DNA of 64,000 nucleotides from Erythrobacter insulae (GTDB lineage: Bacteria > Pseudomonadota > Alphaproteobacteria > Sphingomonadales > Sphingomonadaceae). Below the pieces are notes generated by a model that had not been told where the DNA came from, made no database searches, and saw only the letters and a list, made by a program, of their open reading frames with translations. The number at the start of each line of letters is the position of its first letter. Positions within the stretch are counted from its first letter, which is position 1. The stretch covers positions 2,112,501 through 2,176,500 of the forward strand of contig NZ_VHJK01000001.1 in NCBI RefSeq assembly GCF_007004095.1. Reading direction: 5' to 3'. Shown here piece by piece: positions 62,174 to 64,000 of this stretch. Position numbers and translations under genes: made by a program.

Positions 62174-63004
62174 CTAACGCAAAGTGTTCAGAGTACGGGC
62201 CAAAGCGACAAACTCGGCGACACTCAGCGTCTCGGCTCGGCGGGTTTCATCAATGCCAAGGCTGCTCAGCGCTTCGCACGCGCCGGGCACACCCTTCAGG
62301 CTCTGGCGCAGCATTTTGCGGCGCTGGCCAAAGGCTGCTTCGGTCAGGCGCTCAAGCGTCCTTGCCGGTACACCTTCGGGTGCATCTGCCGGAGTAACAT
62401 GCACAATCGCGCTCATCACCTTGGGCGGCGGTGTAAAGGCGCTGCGGTGGACTTTCATCGCCAATTTCGCAGAGCTGCGCCACTGGGCCAGCACGGCAAG
62501 GCGGCCATAGGCGCTGGTGTTTTCTTTCGACACGATCCGTTCGGCGACCTCGCGCTGGAACATCAGTGTAAGAGACAGCCATTGCGGCGGCCAATTCTCT
62601 CCCGATAGCCATTTCACGAACAAGGCTGTACCAACATTATAGGGCAGATTGGAAAGGACATGGAACGGCGCACCGCCCATGATCGCTCCATGGTCCAGCT
62701 TCATCGCATCGCCGTGAATCACGGTAAGCTGACCGGGAAATGCCTCGGAAAGCTCTTCGAGAGCGGGCAGGCAGCGCGCGTCCATCTCGATCGCGGTGAC
62801 TTTTGCACCAGCGCGGAGCAAGGCGCGCGTCAGCCCTCCGGGGCCAGGGCCAACCTCCAGCACGTTTGCTCCCGCCAGATCACCGGGCAGGGCGGCGATG
62901 CGGTTGAGCAATTGTTCATCGAGCAGGAAGTTTTGGCCCAGCGCTTTTGACGCAGATAGTCCGTGGCGCGCGATTGTCTCTCGGATCGGGGGCAGGTCAT
63001 CCAT
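62174..63004 (-). CDS. rsmA: 16S rRNA (adenine1518-N6/adenine1519-N6) dimethyltransferase
   Basis: This 276-residue methyltransferase dimethylates two adjacent adenines in helix 45 of 16S rRNA. Motifs: SKALGQNFLLDEQLLNRIA, SAM loop VLEVGPGPGGLTRALLRAGA, NLPYNVGTALFVKWL (catalytic NLPY) and MFQREVAERIV. The start at 63004 gives the normal N-terminus and overlaps pdxA by 8 bp. A hairpin at 62093-62112 follows but lacks a T run on this strand. Confidence 0.95.
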   Translation of the reverse strand: MDDLPPIRETIARHGLSASKALGQNFLLDEQLLNRIAALPGDLAGANVLEVGPGPGGLTRALLRAGAKVTAIEMDARCLPALEELSEAFPGQLTVIHGDAMKLDHGAIMGGAPFHVLSNLPYNVGTALFVKWLSGENWPPQWLSLTLMFQREVAERIVSKENTSAYGRLAVLAQWRSSAKLAMKVHRSAFTPPPKVMSAIVHVTPADAPEGVPARTLERLTEAAFGQRRKMLRQSLKGVPGACEALSSLGIDETRRAETLSVAEFVALARTLNTLR

Positions 63005-64000
63005 GCGCAGTGCTTGCCTGCCGTGCCGATGCGCATGCCCCGGCCATGCGCAGTGCCGCGCACATCGCCCCGGCATCCGCGATGCCCCGGTCCGCAATAT
63101 CGAAAGCGGTTCCGTGGTCGGGAGAGGTGCGGATTATCGGCAGGCCCAGCGTCACATTCACGCCTTCATCAAACTCCAACGCCTTAAGCGGGATCAACGC
63201 CTGATCATGGTACATGCAAAGCGCCGCGTCGTATGTTTTGCGGATGCGCGGTGTGAACAGCGCATCACCTGGCACGGGACCGATTACGTCCAATCCCTCG
63301 CTGCGCAGGGTGGCAATGGCAGGCTCGATAATGCGCGCTTCCTCATTACCGAACTGCCCATCTTCGCCGGAATGCGGATTAAGCCCGGCGATTGCGAGGC
63401 GCGGGGCTTTGATCCCGAAATCCCGGCTGAGGCCGCTTGCAACAATGCGGGCCCGATGCGTGATCAGATCACTGGTCAGCTGCTTGGGGACTTCTGAAAG
63501 TGCGATATGAACTGTCAGCGGGACTGTCCGCAAAGATGGCCCGGCGAGCATCATCACAGCGTCTTTCTCTGAAAGGTTGCACGCCCTGGCAAGGAATTCG
63601 GTTTGCCCCGGAAAATCAAAGCCCACCTCCATCAAAGCCGCCTTGGCGACAGGAGCGGTAACCAGACCGGCTGCTTCGCCGCGTCCAGCGAAACGGGTGG
63701 CCCATTCCAAAGAGGTGAGGGCCAATTTCGCGCCCAACCGAGTGGGCTTCCCGGGCGTGTAGGGAACATCCAGTCCCGCCATCACCGGCAGGCCGGCATG
63801 AAACGCCATCGGCGCTTCGTGTGGCTGGGCAATCGGAATTATTGGACAATCAAACCCGTATCTTTGCGCCGCACCGCGAAGGACTTCGACACCGCCGACC
63901 ACAAAAAACGGATAGGCGGAGGCCTCGCTGCGCAGCTTTAGATAGCTGCGCACGATGATCTCCGGCCCGATTCCCGCCGGATCGCCTAGCGATACCGCCA
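62997..64000 (-). CDS. pdxA: 4-hydroxythreonine-4-phosphate dehydrogenase, cut by the window edge
   Basis: About 334 codons are visible; only the first few residues lie beyond the edge. The enzyme makes a precursor of pyridoxal phosphate. Motifs: AVSLGDPAGIGPEIIVRSYLKL at the N-terminal side, PGQTEFLARAC, MLAGPSLRTVPLTVHIAL, GLNPHSGEDGQFGNEE, MYHDQALIPLKAL (metal-binding His) and RTSPDHGTAFDIAD. pdxA-rsmA is a common arrangement, with an 8-bp overlap here. The start codon is not in the window. Confidence 0.95.
   Translation of the reverse strand, partial: AVSLGDPAGIGPEIIVRSYLKLRSEASAYPFFVVGGVEVLRGAAQRYGFDCPIIPIAQPHEAPMAFHAGLPVMAGLDVPYTPGKPTRLGAKLALTSLEWATRFAGRGEAAGLVTAPVAKAALMEVGFDFPGQTEFLARACNLSEKDAVMMLAGPSLRTVPLTVHIALSEVPKQLTSDLITHRARIVASGLSRDFGIKAPRLAIAGLNPHSGEDGQFGNEEARIIEPAIATLRSEGLDVIGPVPGDALFTPRIRKTYDAALCMYHDQALIPLKALEFDEGVNVTLGLPIIRTSPDHGTAFDIADRGIADAGAMCAALRMAGACASARQASTAHG

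Noticed and set aside
1..64000. tRNA or rRNA genes, insertion sequences, prophage or integrase genes, CRISPR arrays
   Set aside because: I looked in all gaps for T-arm/CCA patterns, transposase-like frames and repeat-spacer structures and found none other than the tmRNA.

Overview
This 64 kb window is chromosomal DNA of an alphaproteobacterium. It is most likely a member of the Sphingomonadales, probably Erythrobacteraceae. The evidence is a split (circularly permuted, two-piece) tmRNA with the tag ANDNEALAIAA, a Mic60/mitofilin-like gene directly after hemC-hemD, an 896-residue TonB-dependent receptor, and a moderately GC-rich, densely packed layout. The genus is an inference. I see no insertion sequence, prophage, CRISPR array, rRNA or tRNA gene. 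The left edge cuts a VirB8-like type IV secretion gene and the right edge cuts pdxA.

Layout. 1-6.5 kb: VirB8 fragment, YbjN and DCC proteins, an FMN alpha-hydroxy acid oxidase, then an aldehyde dehydrogenase divergent from alanine dehydrogenase, and an alternative oxidase. 6.5-11.5 kb: a minus-strand catabolic block (fumarylacetoacetate hydrolase, maiA, gcdH, acs) that feeds aromatic and lysine/tryptophan degradation products and acetate into central metabolism. 11.5-25 kb: housekeeping genes (flippase-gpsA-tsaD, divergent hemC-hemD-mic60, a ubiquinone hydroxylase, a DsbD-type reductase, uvrB). 25-31.5 kb: a plus-strand block with the Anbu set (circularly permuted ATP-grasp, alpha-E, transglutaminase, Anbu protease), followed by a LuxR-type regulator with a degenerate receiver.

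31.5-41 kb: extensin-like lipoprotein, VOC protein, a CcdA/thioredoxin pair, putP, an SDR, an sdpR-sdpI-hydrolase operon with a 17-bp-arm operator lying over its promoter and start codon, and typA. 41-49.6 kb: TonB-dependent receptor, DUF805 protein, a YbbA/YbbP/TesA-like arrangement and recF. 49.6-50.5 kb: a sigma-54-type promoter in front of three tiny single-span membrane proteins (two of them clear paralogues) and a PspC-domain protein; I consider this the most interesting locus. 50.6-54.2 kb: an apparent minus-strand operon lemA-TPM-TPM-Nudix-SDR. 54.3-64 kb: mscL, tmRNA, a short BLUF photoreceptor, an arginine succinyltransferase block (M20 hydrolase-astA-astB), malate synthase G, rsmA and pdxA.

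How it fits together: most of the window is core metabolism of an aerobic heterotroph that uses amino acids and acetate. Several envelope-related modules (PspC locus, Mic60, LemA/TPM, SdpRI, MscL, two thiol-redox exporters) sit among it. All functional assignments rest on reading the translated sequence; no database search was run.
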